This document shows, piece after piece, positions 51,738 through 60,252 of a DNA stretch of 64,000 nucleotides. The stretch comes from Sediminicola sp040566555 (GTDB lineage: Bacteria; Bacteroidota; Bacteroidia; Flavobacteriales; Flavobacteriaceae), in NCBI RefSeq assembly GCF_040566555.1, contig NZ_JBEWYP010000002.1:434001-498000 (forward strand). Reading direction: 5' to 3'. The notes below the pieces were generated by a model. That model saw only the letters and a list, made by a program, of their open reading frames with translations, had not been told where the DNA came from and did no database searches. The position numbers were made by a program, and so were the translations under genes. How positions within the stretch are numbered: the stretch's first letter is position 1; each line of letters opens with the position of its first letter.

Positions 51738-53128
51738 TGGCCAAAGTGTCTTCGGAACAGTTGGGTTCTGAACCTATAGGGAAGCTGCTCATCAAGCAGG
51801 CCCTGCCGGCATCCATTGGTATTTTGGTGATGTCCCTCAATGTTCTTGTAGACTCTATATTTGTTGGTAATTGGATCGGTTCCATTGCCATAGCCGCTAT
51901 AAATGTGGTGTTGCCGGTTTCTTTTTTTATAGGCGCCCTAGGGATGTCCATCGGAATCGGGGGTTCCAGTATTATTTCGCGGGCCTTGGGCGCAAACGAT
52001 AAGGAAAAAGCCCTCAAAGTATTTGGGAACCAGATTACACTGTCCCTATTGGTAACTGTTGCCATGGTGTTCTTGGGGTTGTATTTTATTGATACCCTAA
52101 TTCCTGCTTTTGGTGGTAAGGGTGATATTTTTGGTCCCGCAAAAATCTACTATACCATAGTCCTCTATGGTGTGCCTTTTTTGGCCCTGTGTATGATGGG
52201 AAATACAGTTATTAGGGCCGAAGGGAAACCAAAATTTGCCATGATTGCCATGATAATTCCGTCAGTCGGGAACCTACTGATGGATTATATTTTTATTTAT
52301 CTTTTTGATTGGGGCATGGAAGGGGCTGCATGGGCAACTACTATAGGTTATTTCCTGTGTTTTAGTTATGTCTTTTATTTCTTTCTCTCCAAAAATTCGG
52401 AGTTAAAGATCTCCTGGAACCATTTTGGCCTGGATCGTAAAATTCTGAAGGAAATAGGGGCTTTGGGCTTTGTGACCATGGCCAGGCAGGCCGTTGTGAG
52501 TATTATATACCTTATAATGAACAATGTGTTGTTCAACTTGGGGGGAGAGGCCATGGTGGCCGTCTATGCCATTATTGGAAGGATGTTGATGTTCGCCTTA
52601 TTCCCCGTATTTGGCGTAACACAAGGTTTTCTGCCTATTGCCGGATTCAACTATGGAGCTGAAAAATACGATAGGGTAAGGGAAACCATAAATACGGCCA
52701 TAAAATATGCCGCCATATTGGCAAGTATTGTCTTTGTAGGCCTTATGATCTTTCCGGCGGAAATAGCCTCCTTGTTTTTGAGTGATAAACCAGGGATGAC
52801 CCCTTCTGAATTGGCCATGAACGCCTTTGTCCTGGAAAATACGCCTGGCGCAATGAGATGGGTGTTTGCCGCTACCCCGATAATAGCCCTTCAACTCATA
52901 GGAGCGGCTTATTTCCAAGCTGTGGGCAAAGCCGTACCTGCATTGCTGCTCACCTTGAGCAGGCAAGGGTTCTTTTTTATCCCCTTAGTACTTATTTTGC
53001 CACAATACCTAGGTGAATTGGGGGTTTGGATATCATTCCCTATTGCAGATGTTCTGGCAACCATGGTCACCGGTTTTTTCCTACGTAGGGAAATTCGTAC
53101 TAATTTAATCACAAAGATTTCGCCATAA
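51737..53128 (+). CDS. MATE-family efflux transporter
   Basis: 463 residues, about twelve membrane segments in two bundles of six, the MATE (DinF/NorM) architecture; the second segment of each bundle carries the usual Asn/Gln and Asp (LNVLVDSIFVGNWIG). It exports cationic drugs or metabolites against Na+ or H+. Its ATG overlaps the hemH stop by one base (TAATG), so translation is coupled. Whether it moves a tetrapyrrole or siderophore is an open question raised by position only. Confidence 0.92.
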   Translation: MAKVSSEQLGSEPIGKLLIKQALPASIGILVMSLNVLVDSIFVGNWIGSIAIAAINVVLPVSFFIGALGMSIGIGGSSIISRALGANDKEKALKVFGNQITLSLLVTVAMVFLGLYFIDTLIPAFGGKGDIFGPAKIYYTIVLYGVPFLALCMMGNTVIRAEGKPKFAMIAMIIPSVGNLLMDYIFIYLFDWGMEGAAWATTIGYFLCFSYVFYFFLSKNSELKISWNHFGLDRKILKEIGALGFVTMARQAVVSIIYLIMNNVLFNLGGEAMVAVYAIIGRMLMFALFPVFGVTQGFLPIAGFNYGAEKYDRVRETINTAIKYAAILASIVFVGLMIFPAEIASLFLSDKPGMTPSELAMNAFVLENTPGAMRWVFAATPIIALQLIGAAYFQAVGKAVPALLLTLSRQGFFFIPLVLILPQYLGELGVWISFPIADVLATMVTGFFLRREIRTNLITKISP

Positions 53129-53177
53129 ATAGTTTTTATCCCTATTTTTAGAGGGACTAATTCTAATACAACCTTAA

Positions 53178-56100
53178 ATGAAATCTTTCCTTTCGAAGAT
53201 TGGCATATTCATGCTGATCGTCTTACTATTGCCATTCAACACAAACGCACAAAAAAAGAAGAAATCCTCAAGTTCGGATACCCAGTATCCTGAAGAGCTG
53301 TATTCCAGTTTGGAGTATCGTTTGATAGGTCCGTTCCGTGGTGGTCGTTCCGCTGCCGTGACCGGTGTTCCTGGAGAACCAAACTTATTTTATTTTGGCG
53401 CTGCCGGTGGTGGTGTCTGGAAAACTGACAATGGTGGCCGAGAATGGGAAAATATTTCTGATGGCTTTTTTGGAGGAAGCATCGGCGCTATTGAAGTAGC
53501 AAAGAGCGACCCCAATGTGATCTATGTTGGAGGAGGTGAGAAAACCTTGAGAGGGAACGTTTCTTCTGGATATGGAATATGGAAATCTGAAGATGCAGGG
53601 AAAACATGGGCTTCAGCTGGATTAAAGGATAGCAGGCATGTGCCCAGGATACGTATTCATCCTACCAATGCCGATGTGGTTTACGCCGCAGTTTTGGGGA
53701 ATATATATAAACCAACCCAAGAAAGGGGTGTTTATAAAAGTACCGATGGAGGAAAAACTTGGATCAAAAAACTATACGTTAACGACCAAGCAGGAGCAGT
53801 GGATCTAACTTTTGATCCCAATAACCCAAGAATACTATATGCTTCAACATGGCGTGCCCAAAGGACCCCTTATAGCCTAAGCAGCGGGGGAGAAGGTTCT
53901 GCCCTTTGGAAAAGTACCGATAGTGGAGAAACCTGGAAAGAAATTTCTAAAAATGAAGGGTTTCCAAAGGATACCTTAGGGATTATCGGTGTAACCGTAT
54001 CCCCTAAGAACAGTGAGCGTGTATGGGCCATAGTTGAGAACAAGGAAAAAGGAGGTCTTTACCGCAGTGATGACGGGGGTAACAAATGGACCCAAGTCAA
54101 TGATGAGCGTAAATTGCGCCAAAGAGCATGGTACTATACCAGACTTTATGCCGATACCGAAGATGAGGATATCGTATATGTCCTGAACGTTAATTACCAT
54201 AAATCTTCGGATGGTGGTAAAACTTTTAGCACTTTCAATGCCCCTCATGGGGATCACCATGATCTTTGGATCGCTCCGGAAGATTCCAATAGAATGATCA
54301 TCGGAGATGACGGTGGGGCCCAGATATCTTATGATGCCGGGGAAACTTGGAGCACCTATTACAATCAACCAACTGCCCAGTTTTATAGGGTGACGACTGA
54401 CAATTCGTTCCCGTACCGTATTTATGTGGCCCAACAAGATAATTCCACTATCCGTATCAACCACAGGAGCGATGGTTCCAGTATTGGTGAAAATGACTGG
54501 GAGGAGACCGCAGGAGGGGAATCGGCCCATATTGCAGTGGATCCTTCCAATAATGATATCGTTTATGGCGGTAGTTATGACGGATTCTTGACACGAGTAA
54601 ACCATGAGACAGGTACCGTTAGAGGAATCAATGTATGGCCAGATAACCCTATGGGTCACGGTGCAGAAGGTATGAAATACCGCTTCCAGTGGAATTTCCC
54701 TATTATCTTCAGCAAGCATAACCCTAAGAAATTATATACTTTTTCCAATCATGTCCACGTAACCGAAAATGAGGGGCAGAGTTGGACATTATTGAGTGGG
54801 GATCTAACTAGAAACGATCCTACAAAATTGGTTTCCAGTGGGGGGCCTATCACCCAAGATAATACTAGTGTGGAATACTACTGTACCATTTTTGCAGCCA
54901 ACGAAAGCCCTTTGAAAGAAGGATTGCTTTGGGTGGGTAGTGATGATGGCCTTATTCACGTTTCCAAGGACGGCGGACAGAATTGGGAAAATGTGACCCC
55001 GTCAGGGATGCCAGAATGGTCCATGGTGAACAGTATTGAGCCATCTGCTTTTGATGAAGGCACGTGTTATGTTGCTGCCACCCGCTATAAATTGGGGGAT
55101 TTTCAGCCCTATTTGTACAAAACGACGGATTATGGTAAAACATGGACAAAAATCACTAATGGGATAGCTAACGAGCATTTTACCAGAGTGGTAAGGGAAG
55201 ATCCTAAACGTAAAGGCTTACTTTATGCAGGTACAGAAACAGGAATGTATGTCTCTTTCAATGATGGGGCAAATTGGAAACCCTTCCAGTTGAACCTTCC
55301 TATCGTTCCTATTACTGATTTGACGATAAAAGACAACAATCTTATTGTGGCAACACAAGGGCGAAGCCTTTGGATTATAGATGACCTATCCGTTCTGCAC
55401 CAGTTGAACGAATCAAAGAAAAATACAAATACAATTCTTTACAAACCTAAAGATTCATATAGAACCAAAGGAAGAGCGGCCAGGACACCATCAAAGACTT
55501 CTGGGATGAACCATCCGAATGGAGTCATCACGCATTTTTATTTAAAGGATGTTAAAGAGGAGGATAAGATTGCATTGACCTTTACCACAATGGCAGGAGA
55601 CACCTTGAAATCTTACAACACAAGTGCCAAGGAAAAGGACAAGAAACTGACCGTAAAAAAAGGTGGGAACACCTTTGTTTGGGACACCCAGGGAAAAGGT
55701 GCCGAAGAATTGGACGGAATGATCCTTTGGTGGGCAAATCTGGAAGGTGCTAAGGCAGTTCCAGGAGATTATAAGGTACATTTAAATGTCAACGGGACAA
55801 ATACCTCAGAGACCTTTACCATTTTACCTGACCCTAGGGCTGAGGTAGGCGTGGCAGACATGCAAAAGCAATATGATTTTGTGGAAGATGTAAATGCTAC
55901 TGTGGACAGGGCACACCAATCCATTAAAAAGATCCGTAAGATCAGCACTCAATTGGATGCCTTTACCAAGCAGTATAAGGACAATGAAGCGACCAAGGAC
56001 TTGGTTGAAAAGGCCAAAAAGATGAAAGCTGATTTTGAGAGCATAGAAAAGGCCCTGTACCAAACCCAAAACAGAAGCGGGCAGGATCCCCTTAACTTCC

Positions 56101-56312
56101 CAATTAGGCTTACCAATAAATTGGGACATTTGAACAGTCTGGTGACCATGGATGATTTTCCACCTACAGACCAGGACATTGTTGTTAAAAATGAACTGAC
56201 AGCTGAGATTAACAAAGAATTGAAAACGTTCGATACCCTTGTTGATACAGAGATCAAAGCATTCAATGAAGCCTTTAATAATTTAAAGCTCAATTATTTA
56301 TTTTTAGAATAA
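53178..56312 (+). CDS. Sortilin (VPS10)-like Asp-box protein 1
   Basis: 1044 residues. A signal peptide (about 1-25, ending NAQ) is followed by a Lys/Ser-rich linker and then two beta-propeller units rich in Asp-box repeats: YGIWKSEDAGKTW, RGVYKSTDGGKTW, ALWKSTDSGETW, GLYRSDDGGNKW, HVSKDGGQNWENV and YKTTDYGKTW. The last ~250 residues hold a beta domain (GNTFVWDTQGKGAEELDGMILWWA) and a helical region (~890-1000). No T9SS sorting domain. Likely periplasmic or outer-membrane-associated; ligand or enzyme activity unknown. Often labelled glycosyl hydrolase, which I do not support. Confidence 0.88.
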   Translation: MKSFLSKIGIFMLIVLLLPFNTNAQKKKKSSSSDTQYPEELYSSLEYRLIGPFRGGRSAAVTGVPGEPNLFYFGAAGGGVWKTDNGGREWENISDGFFGGSIGAIEVAKSDPNVIYVGGGEKTLRGNVSSGYGIWKSEDAGKTWASAGLKDSRHVPRIRIHPTNADVVYAAVLGNIYKPTQERGVYKSTDGGKTWIKKLYVNDQAGAVDLTFDPNNPRILYASTWRAQRTPYSLSSGGEGSALWKSTDSGETWKEISKNEGFPKDTLGIIGVTVSPKNSERVWAIVENKEKGGLYRSDDGGNKWTQVNDERKLRQRAWYYTRLYADTEDEDIVYVLNVNYHKSSDGGKTFSTFNAPHGDHHDLWIAPEDSNRMIIGDDGGAQISYDAGETWSTYYNQPTAQFYRVTTDNSFPYRIYVAQQDNSTIRINHRSDGSSIGENDWEETAGGESAHIAVDPSNNDIVYGGSYDGFLTRVNHETGTVRGINVWPDNPMGHGAEGMKYRFQWNFPIIFSKHNPKKLYTFSNHVHVTENEGQSWTLLSGDLTRNDPTKLVSSGGPITQDNTSVEYYCTIFAANESPLKEGLLWVGSDDGLIHVSKDGGQNWENVTPSGMPEWSMVNSIEPSAFDEGTCYVAATRYKLGDFQPYLYKTTDYGKTWTKITNGIANEHFTRVVREDPKRKGLLYAGTETGMYVSFNDGANWKPFQLNLPIVPITDLTIKDNNLIVATQGRSLWIIDDLSVLHQLNESKKNTNTILYKPKDSYRTKGRAARTPSKTSGMNHPNGVITHFYLKDVKEEDKIALTFTTMAGDTLKSYNTSAKEKDKKLTVKKGGNTFVWDTQGKGAEELDGMILWWANLEGAKAVPGDYKVHLNVNGTNTSETFTILPDPRAEVGVADMQKQYDFVEDVNATVDRAHQSIKKIRKISTQLDAFTKQYKDNEATKDLVEKAKKMKADFESIEKALYQTQNRSGQDPLNFPIRLTNKLGHLNSLVTMDDFPPTDQDIVVKNELTAEINKELKTFDTLVDTEIKAFNEAFNNLKLNYLFLE

Positions 56313-56322
56313 TCACACAATT

Positions 56323-56359
56323 AAAAAGTCCCAAGAAATTAATTTCTTGGGACTTTTTT
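56323..56359. terminator. Terminator between the two sortilin-like genes
   Basis: A perfect inverted repeat, AAAAAGTCCCAAGAAATT joined to AATTTCTTGGGACTTTTTT. A strong stem, so the second gene needs its own promoter, which is not obvious in the 30 bases that follow. Confidence 0.88.
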
Positions 56360-56390
56360 CTTTTAGTACCATTTAACCAGCCTATACCTT

Positions 56391-59300
56391 ATGAAAAAAC
56401 AGCTCTTACTCTTTGTTTTCTTGTTGCCTTTGACCATGGTTTTCACTCAAACAGCGGAAACATATTTTTCACCTTTAAAATATCGTAATATCGGCCCCTT
56501 TCGAGGAGGACGCTCGGTTTCAGCTACTGGTGTGGTCGGGGATCCCCTGACCTATTATATGGGTACAACTGGTGGTGGACTCTGGAAAACTGCGGATGCA
56601 GGGCAACGGTGGGAAAATATTTCGGACGGCTTTTTTGAATTGGGATCTGTAGGTGCAGTTGCAGTCTCCACTTCCAATCCCAATATCGTTTTTTGCGGTA
56701 TGGGGGAGCATGCCCCAAGAGGGGTCATGACCTCCTATGGGGATGGGGTTTATAAATCTACCGATGCGGGTAAAACCTGGAAAAAAATGGGGTTGGAAAA
56801 CACCCAGCACATTTCTAGAATTGTGGTGCATCCCACAAACCCGGATGTGCTATGGGTCGCCGCACAAGGCGCCCTTTACGGTCCAACAAAGGAGCGGGGC
56901 ATCTATAAATCCACCGACGGGGGACTTAACTGGAAGAATGTGCTTTTTGTGAATGAGCTGACCGGAGGAGTTGAACTTTCCATAGATGCCAATTACCCGG
57001 AAGTGCTATATGCCGCTATGTGGCACCACCAACGTAAACCAAATATTGTAATCAGCGGAGGAGAAGGAAGTGGCCTTTATAAGTCGGTTGACGGGGGAGA
57101 ATCCTGGTTTAAAATCCATAAGGGCCTACCCGAAGAAAAGGGTAAAATGGCCATTGCCGTGAGTCCGGCAAATTCAAATAAAGTATATGCTTTGGTAGAA
57201 AGTGATACGGATAAGGATCAGGGCGGACTTTTTGTTTCCGAGGATGCGGGAAAATCCTGGAATATGGTAAGCGGCGATAATCGTCTTGTCCAAAGGGCCT
57301 GGTACTACATCGAGGTCTTTGCGGATCCAAATGATGAAAATACTGTTTATGTGCTTAGTGCACCAGCCCTGCGTTCCCTAGATGGCGGAAAAACCTGGGA
57401 AACCCTCTCGGGGCCACATGGGGATTACCACGATCTATGGATCAATCCAGACAATTCTAAAAATATGGTCATAGCCGATGACGGTGGTGCCGGTATCAGT
57501 TTTAATTTTGGAAAAACATGGTCTACACAGAGCAATATGCCAACGGCACAGTTCTATCGCATCAGTACGGATAACCTATTCCCCTATAATATCTATGGTG
57601 GCCAACAGGACAATACTGCTATTAAAATAGCGAGCATGTCTACGGGCAGAAGCGGTATTACCCAAGAGGACTGGACCTATACCGCAGGTGGAGAAAGTGC
57701 CTTTTTAGCCTTCGATCCCAATAATCCAAGGTACGTAATGGGTGGGAGTTATCTCGGGACCATAGAGCTATTGGACATGGATTCCAAAGCTTCCACACAG
57801 ATCATGGCAGCCCCTATTCAATATTTGGGACGTGCGGCTAGGGATATGAAATATCTCTACAATTGGAATGCGCCTATCATAAAGTCCCAACATGAAGCAG
57901 ATACATACTACCATTGTGCCCAATTAGTGCTCAGAACACGTGATAAAGGGGTTACTTGGGAAGAAATATCCCCAGACCTTACACGGAATATGGACGACAA
58001 GCAAGGCAAAGGTGGCGGGCCGTATACCAATGAAGCGGTGGGCGCCGAAAACTACGGGACCATTGCCTATATGATAGAATCTCCTCACGAAAAAGGTGTT
58101 TTCTGGACCGGTAGTGATGATGGCTTGGTCCATATCACCAAAAATGGAGGCGAAAGTTGGGAAAATGTGACACCCAAGGGGCTTCAGGAATGTCTGGTAA
58201 ATGCCATAGAGGTATCCCCCCACGAACCTGGGACTGCCTATATCGCCACCACTAGATACAAATTCAATGATTATACTCCTGGCCTATACAAGACCACAGA
58301 TTATGGGAAAAGCTGGACCAGCATAAGTACAGGGATCCATTATGGTAGTTTTACAAGAGTAGTTCGAGAAGATACAACTAGAAAAAACTTGTTATATGCG
58401 GGAACAGAGAAGGGGATTTACCTTTCATGGAATGGCGGAAAAAATTGGGAAAGCTTCCAACTGAACCTTCCCAAAACACCTATTACAGATTTAAAGGTCC
58501 ATAACGATAATTTAATTGTGGCCACTTCAGGCCGTTCTTTTTGGATTCTCGATGATCTTACCGCGTTATCCCAATATACGCCCAGTATAAAGGGGGCCAA
58601 GATTTTAAAGCCAAGTGCTGCATATAATGGCTCTTGGGGAAGTCCTTTAAGTGGTAGCTCGGAGGAATTCAATGGGACAGATGCTTTTGATGGGATCAAT
58701 CCCGCGAATGGGATGGTAATTTATTATGAATTGCCAAAAATTTCCGATTCAACCAGCATCTCTCTGGAAATCCATGATGCCAATGGGAATTTGGTGCGGA
58801 GCATTAGTTCTGAAAAGGACCCTGAATATGTCAAGAACAACGGAGGTGGACCACCACCTGCTCCAATACTTTCAAAAAAGGAAGGTCTCAACCGCTTTGT
58901 TTGGGATATGAAACATCCTATAATGACCGGTATTCCCAATGTCTATATAGAGGCAAATTTTCGGGGCCATATGGTGCCTCCGGGAGACTATACCATTACT
59001 TTGAAGACTCCAAAGGAATCTGTAGAAACAACGGGTACCATCAAGGAAATACCCACCTATAATACTAGTCCGGGGCAATATGAAACCTATAACACCCTGA
59101 TGTTGGCAATGGAGGAAAACCTATCCGATATGCATCAAAAAGTAAACCTTTTGTATGCGGTTCAACAGCAGTTAAAGGATATTGTATCGGAATTGAAAGC
59201 ATCACCCGTGAAAACCAAGGGAGAAAATCTAATTGCACAACTCCAGACATGGGACGGGGAAATGGTACAACGGAAGTCCCAAGCGTATGACGATGTGGAG

Positions 59301-59522
59301 AATTTTCCCAATAAATTTACTGCCGAATACCTGTTTTTGATCAATCAGACCAGCAGTGATATCCCCAGGGTAAACCAATCTTCCGTAGATAGAAGAATAG
59401 AGCTGGATGCCCAATGGAAGATGCTGAACGAAAGAGCTGTAAAGCTTATAGAAACAGACATCCCAGAGTATAATAAGGAGTTGTGGAATGCGGGGATCGG
59501 TGCCATTAGAATAGCTGATTAA
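56391..59522 (+). CDS. Sortilin (VPS10)-like Asp-box protein 2, tandem paralogue
   Basis: 1043 residues, one fewer than its upstream neighbour, with the same order of parts: signal peptide ending VFTQ, then KYRNIGPFRGGRSV near residue 30, Asp-box repeats (GVYKSTDAGKTW, GIYKSTDGGLNW, GLYKSVDGGESW, LFVSEDAGKSW, YKTTDYGKSW), a beta domain (GLNRFVWDMKHP) and a helical C-terminus with several conserved Asn/Leu. The long insertion with PPPAPILSKKEG near 820 is Pro-rich. No T9SS domain. Tandem duplication is clear, but the two have diverged, so they are probably not doing exactly the same job. Confidence 0.88.
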   Translation: MKKQLLLFVFLLPLTMVFTQTAETYFSPLKYRNIGPFRGGRSVSATGVVGDPLTYYMGTTGGGLWKTADAGQRWENISDGFFELGSVGAVAVSTSNPNIVFCGMGEHAPRGVMTSYGDGVYKSTDAGKTWKKMGLENTQHISRIVVHPTNPDVLWVAAQGALYGPTKERGIYKSTDGGLNWKNVLFVNELTGGVELSIDANYPEVLYAAMWHHQRKPNIVISGGEGSGLYKSVDGGESWFKIHKGLPEEKGKMAIAVSPANSNKVYALVESDTDKDQGGLFVSEDAGKSWNMVSGDNRLVQRAWYYIEVFADPNDENTVYVLSAPALRSLDGGKTWETLSGPHGDYHDLWINPDNSKNMVIADDGGAGISFNFGKTWSTQSNMPTAQFYRISTDNLFPYNIYGGQQDNTAIKIASMSTGRSGITQEDWTYTAGGESAFLAFDPNNPRYVMGGSYLGTIELLDMDSKASTQIMAAPIQYLGRAARDMKYLYNWNAPIIKSQHEADTYYHCAQLVLRTRDKGVTWEEISPDLTRNMDDKQGKGGGPYTNEAVGAENYGTIAYMIESPHEKGVFWTGSDDGLVHITKNGGESWENVTPKGLQECLVNAIEVSPHEPGTAYIATTRYKFNDYTPGLYKTTDYGKSWTSISTGIHYGSFTRVVREDTTRKNLLYAGTEKGIYLSWNGGKNWESFQLNLPKTPITDLKVHNDNLIVATSGRSFWILDDLTALSQYTPSIKGAKILKPSAAYNGSWGSPLSGSSEEFNGTDAFDGINPANGMVIYYELPKISDSTSISLEIHDANGNLVRSISSEKDPEYVKNNGGGPPPAPILSKKEGLNRFVWDMKHPIMTGIPNVYIEANFRGHMVPPGDYTITLKTPKESVETTGTIKEIPTYNTSPGQYETYNTLMLAMEENLSDMHQKVNLLYAVQQQLKDIVSELKASPVKTKGENLIAQLQTWDGEMVQRKSQAYDDVENFPNKFTAEYLFLINQTSSDIPRVNQSSVDRRIELDAQWKMLNERAVKLIETDIPEYNKELWNAGIGAIRIAD

Positions 59523-59585
59523 GGTCAGGAATTGGAATGTTGTTCAACGGCCAATGGAATATTTCCATTTGTTACTGAATATTTA

Positions 59586-59612
59586 TTCCCGAAATTTGCG
59601 GGAACATAGGAG
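59586..59612 (+). promoter_or_regulatory. Hairpin and Shine-Dalgarno in the hemJ leader
   Basis: TTCCCG (59586-59591) pairs with CGGGAA (59599-59604) around seven bases. AGGAG follows at 59608-59612, seven bases before the ATG. A real Shine-Dalgarno is rare in this window, so it marks the start, and the hairpin may affect ribosome loading. Confidence 0.4.
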
Positions 59613-59618
59613 AACGAA

Positions 59619-60170
59619 ATGCAAGACTATTACAATTATATAAAATCACTACATCTCATCTTTGTGATCACCTGGTTCGCCGGATTGTTCTATATCCCCA
59701 GGTTGTTCATTTATCATATAGAAGCATCACAGAAGGGTTCCCCGGAAAAGGAAATCCTCACAGAGCAGTTGAAACTAATGACCAAAAGACTGTGGTACAT
59801 CATTACTTGGCCATCGGCCATCCTGGCCACTATCTTTGCCATTTGGTTGTTGGTCTTAATGCCGGTATGGCTGCAACAGCCGTGGATGCATATAAAATTG
59901 GGATTTGTGCTCCTGTTGGTCCTGTACCATCTTAAAAACCATCAAATATTCCGACAATTGCAGCGGGATGAGGTTCGTTATACCTCCAATTTTATGCGAC
60001 TTTGGAACGAAGGGGCTACCTTGATCCTTTTTGCCGTGGTATTCTTGGTCATCCTAAAGAATACCTTTAATTGGATTTTTGGGGTTGTGGGCATCATTGT
60101 CCTTGGGGTACTTTTGATGTTAGGCATTAAGTTGTATAAAAGTATCCGAAGAAAGAACCCGAATGCCTGA
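59619..60170 (+). CDS. hemJ: Protoporphyrinogen IX oxidase HemJ (CopD-like)
   Basis: 183 residues, four to five membrane helices. The family is often annotated CopD or UPF0093; HemJ is the bacterial heme-dependent protoporphyrinogen oxidase when no HemG/HemY is present. Conserved His12 (YIKSLHLIFVITWFAGLFYIPRLF) and Lys93 (QPWMHIKLGFVLL) correspond to the His and Lys shown to be essential in the cyanobacterial protein. It fills the step between HemF and HemH, and neither HemY nor HemG is seen in the window. The ATG is set by AGGAG seven bases upstream. Confidence 0.88.
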   Translation: MQDYYNYIKSLHLIFVITWFAGLFYIPRLFIYHIEASQKGSPEKEILTEQLKLMTKRLWYIITWPSAILATIFAIWLLVLMPVWLQQPWMHIKLGFVLLLVLYHLKNHQIFRQLQRDEVRYTSNFMRLWNEGATLILFAVVFLVILKNTFNWIFGVVGIIVLGVLLMLGIKLYKSIRRKNPNA

Positions 60171-60252
60171 GATGGTTCTTTTTGGGGCAGTTGCAAATGG
60201 CACCCTCCATTTGGCGTGATAATTGCTATATTTAGCATAAAATAGGACATTC

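Noticed and set aside
53976..54719. 247-codon minus-strand frame inside the first sortilin-like gene
   Set aside because: The Asp-box repeats on the plus strand explain the sequence; the antisense frame has no recognisable motif.
53178..56312. Glycosyl hydrolase/neuraminidase assignment for the Asp-box protein
   Set aside because: Asp-box repeats alone do not show catalysis; the sialidase Arg triad and nucleophile Tyr could not be identified.
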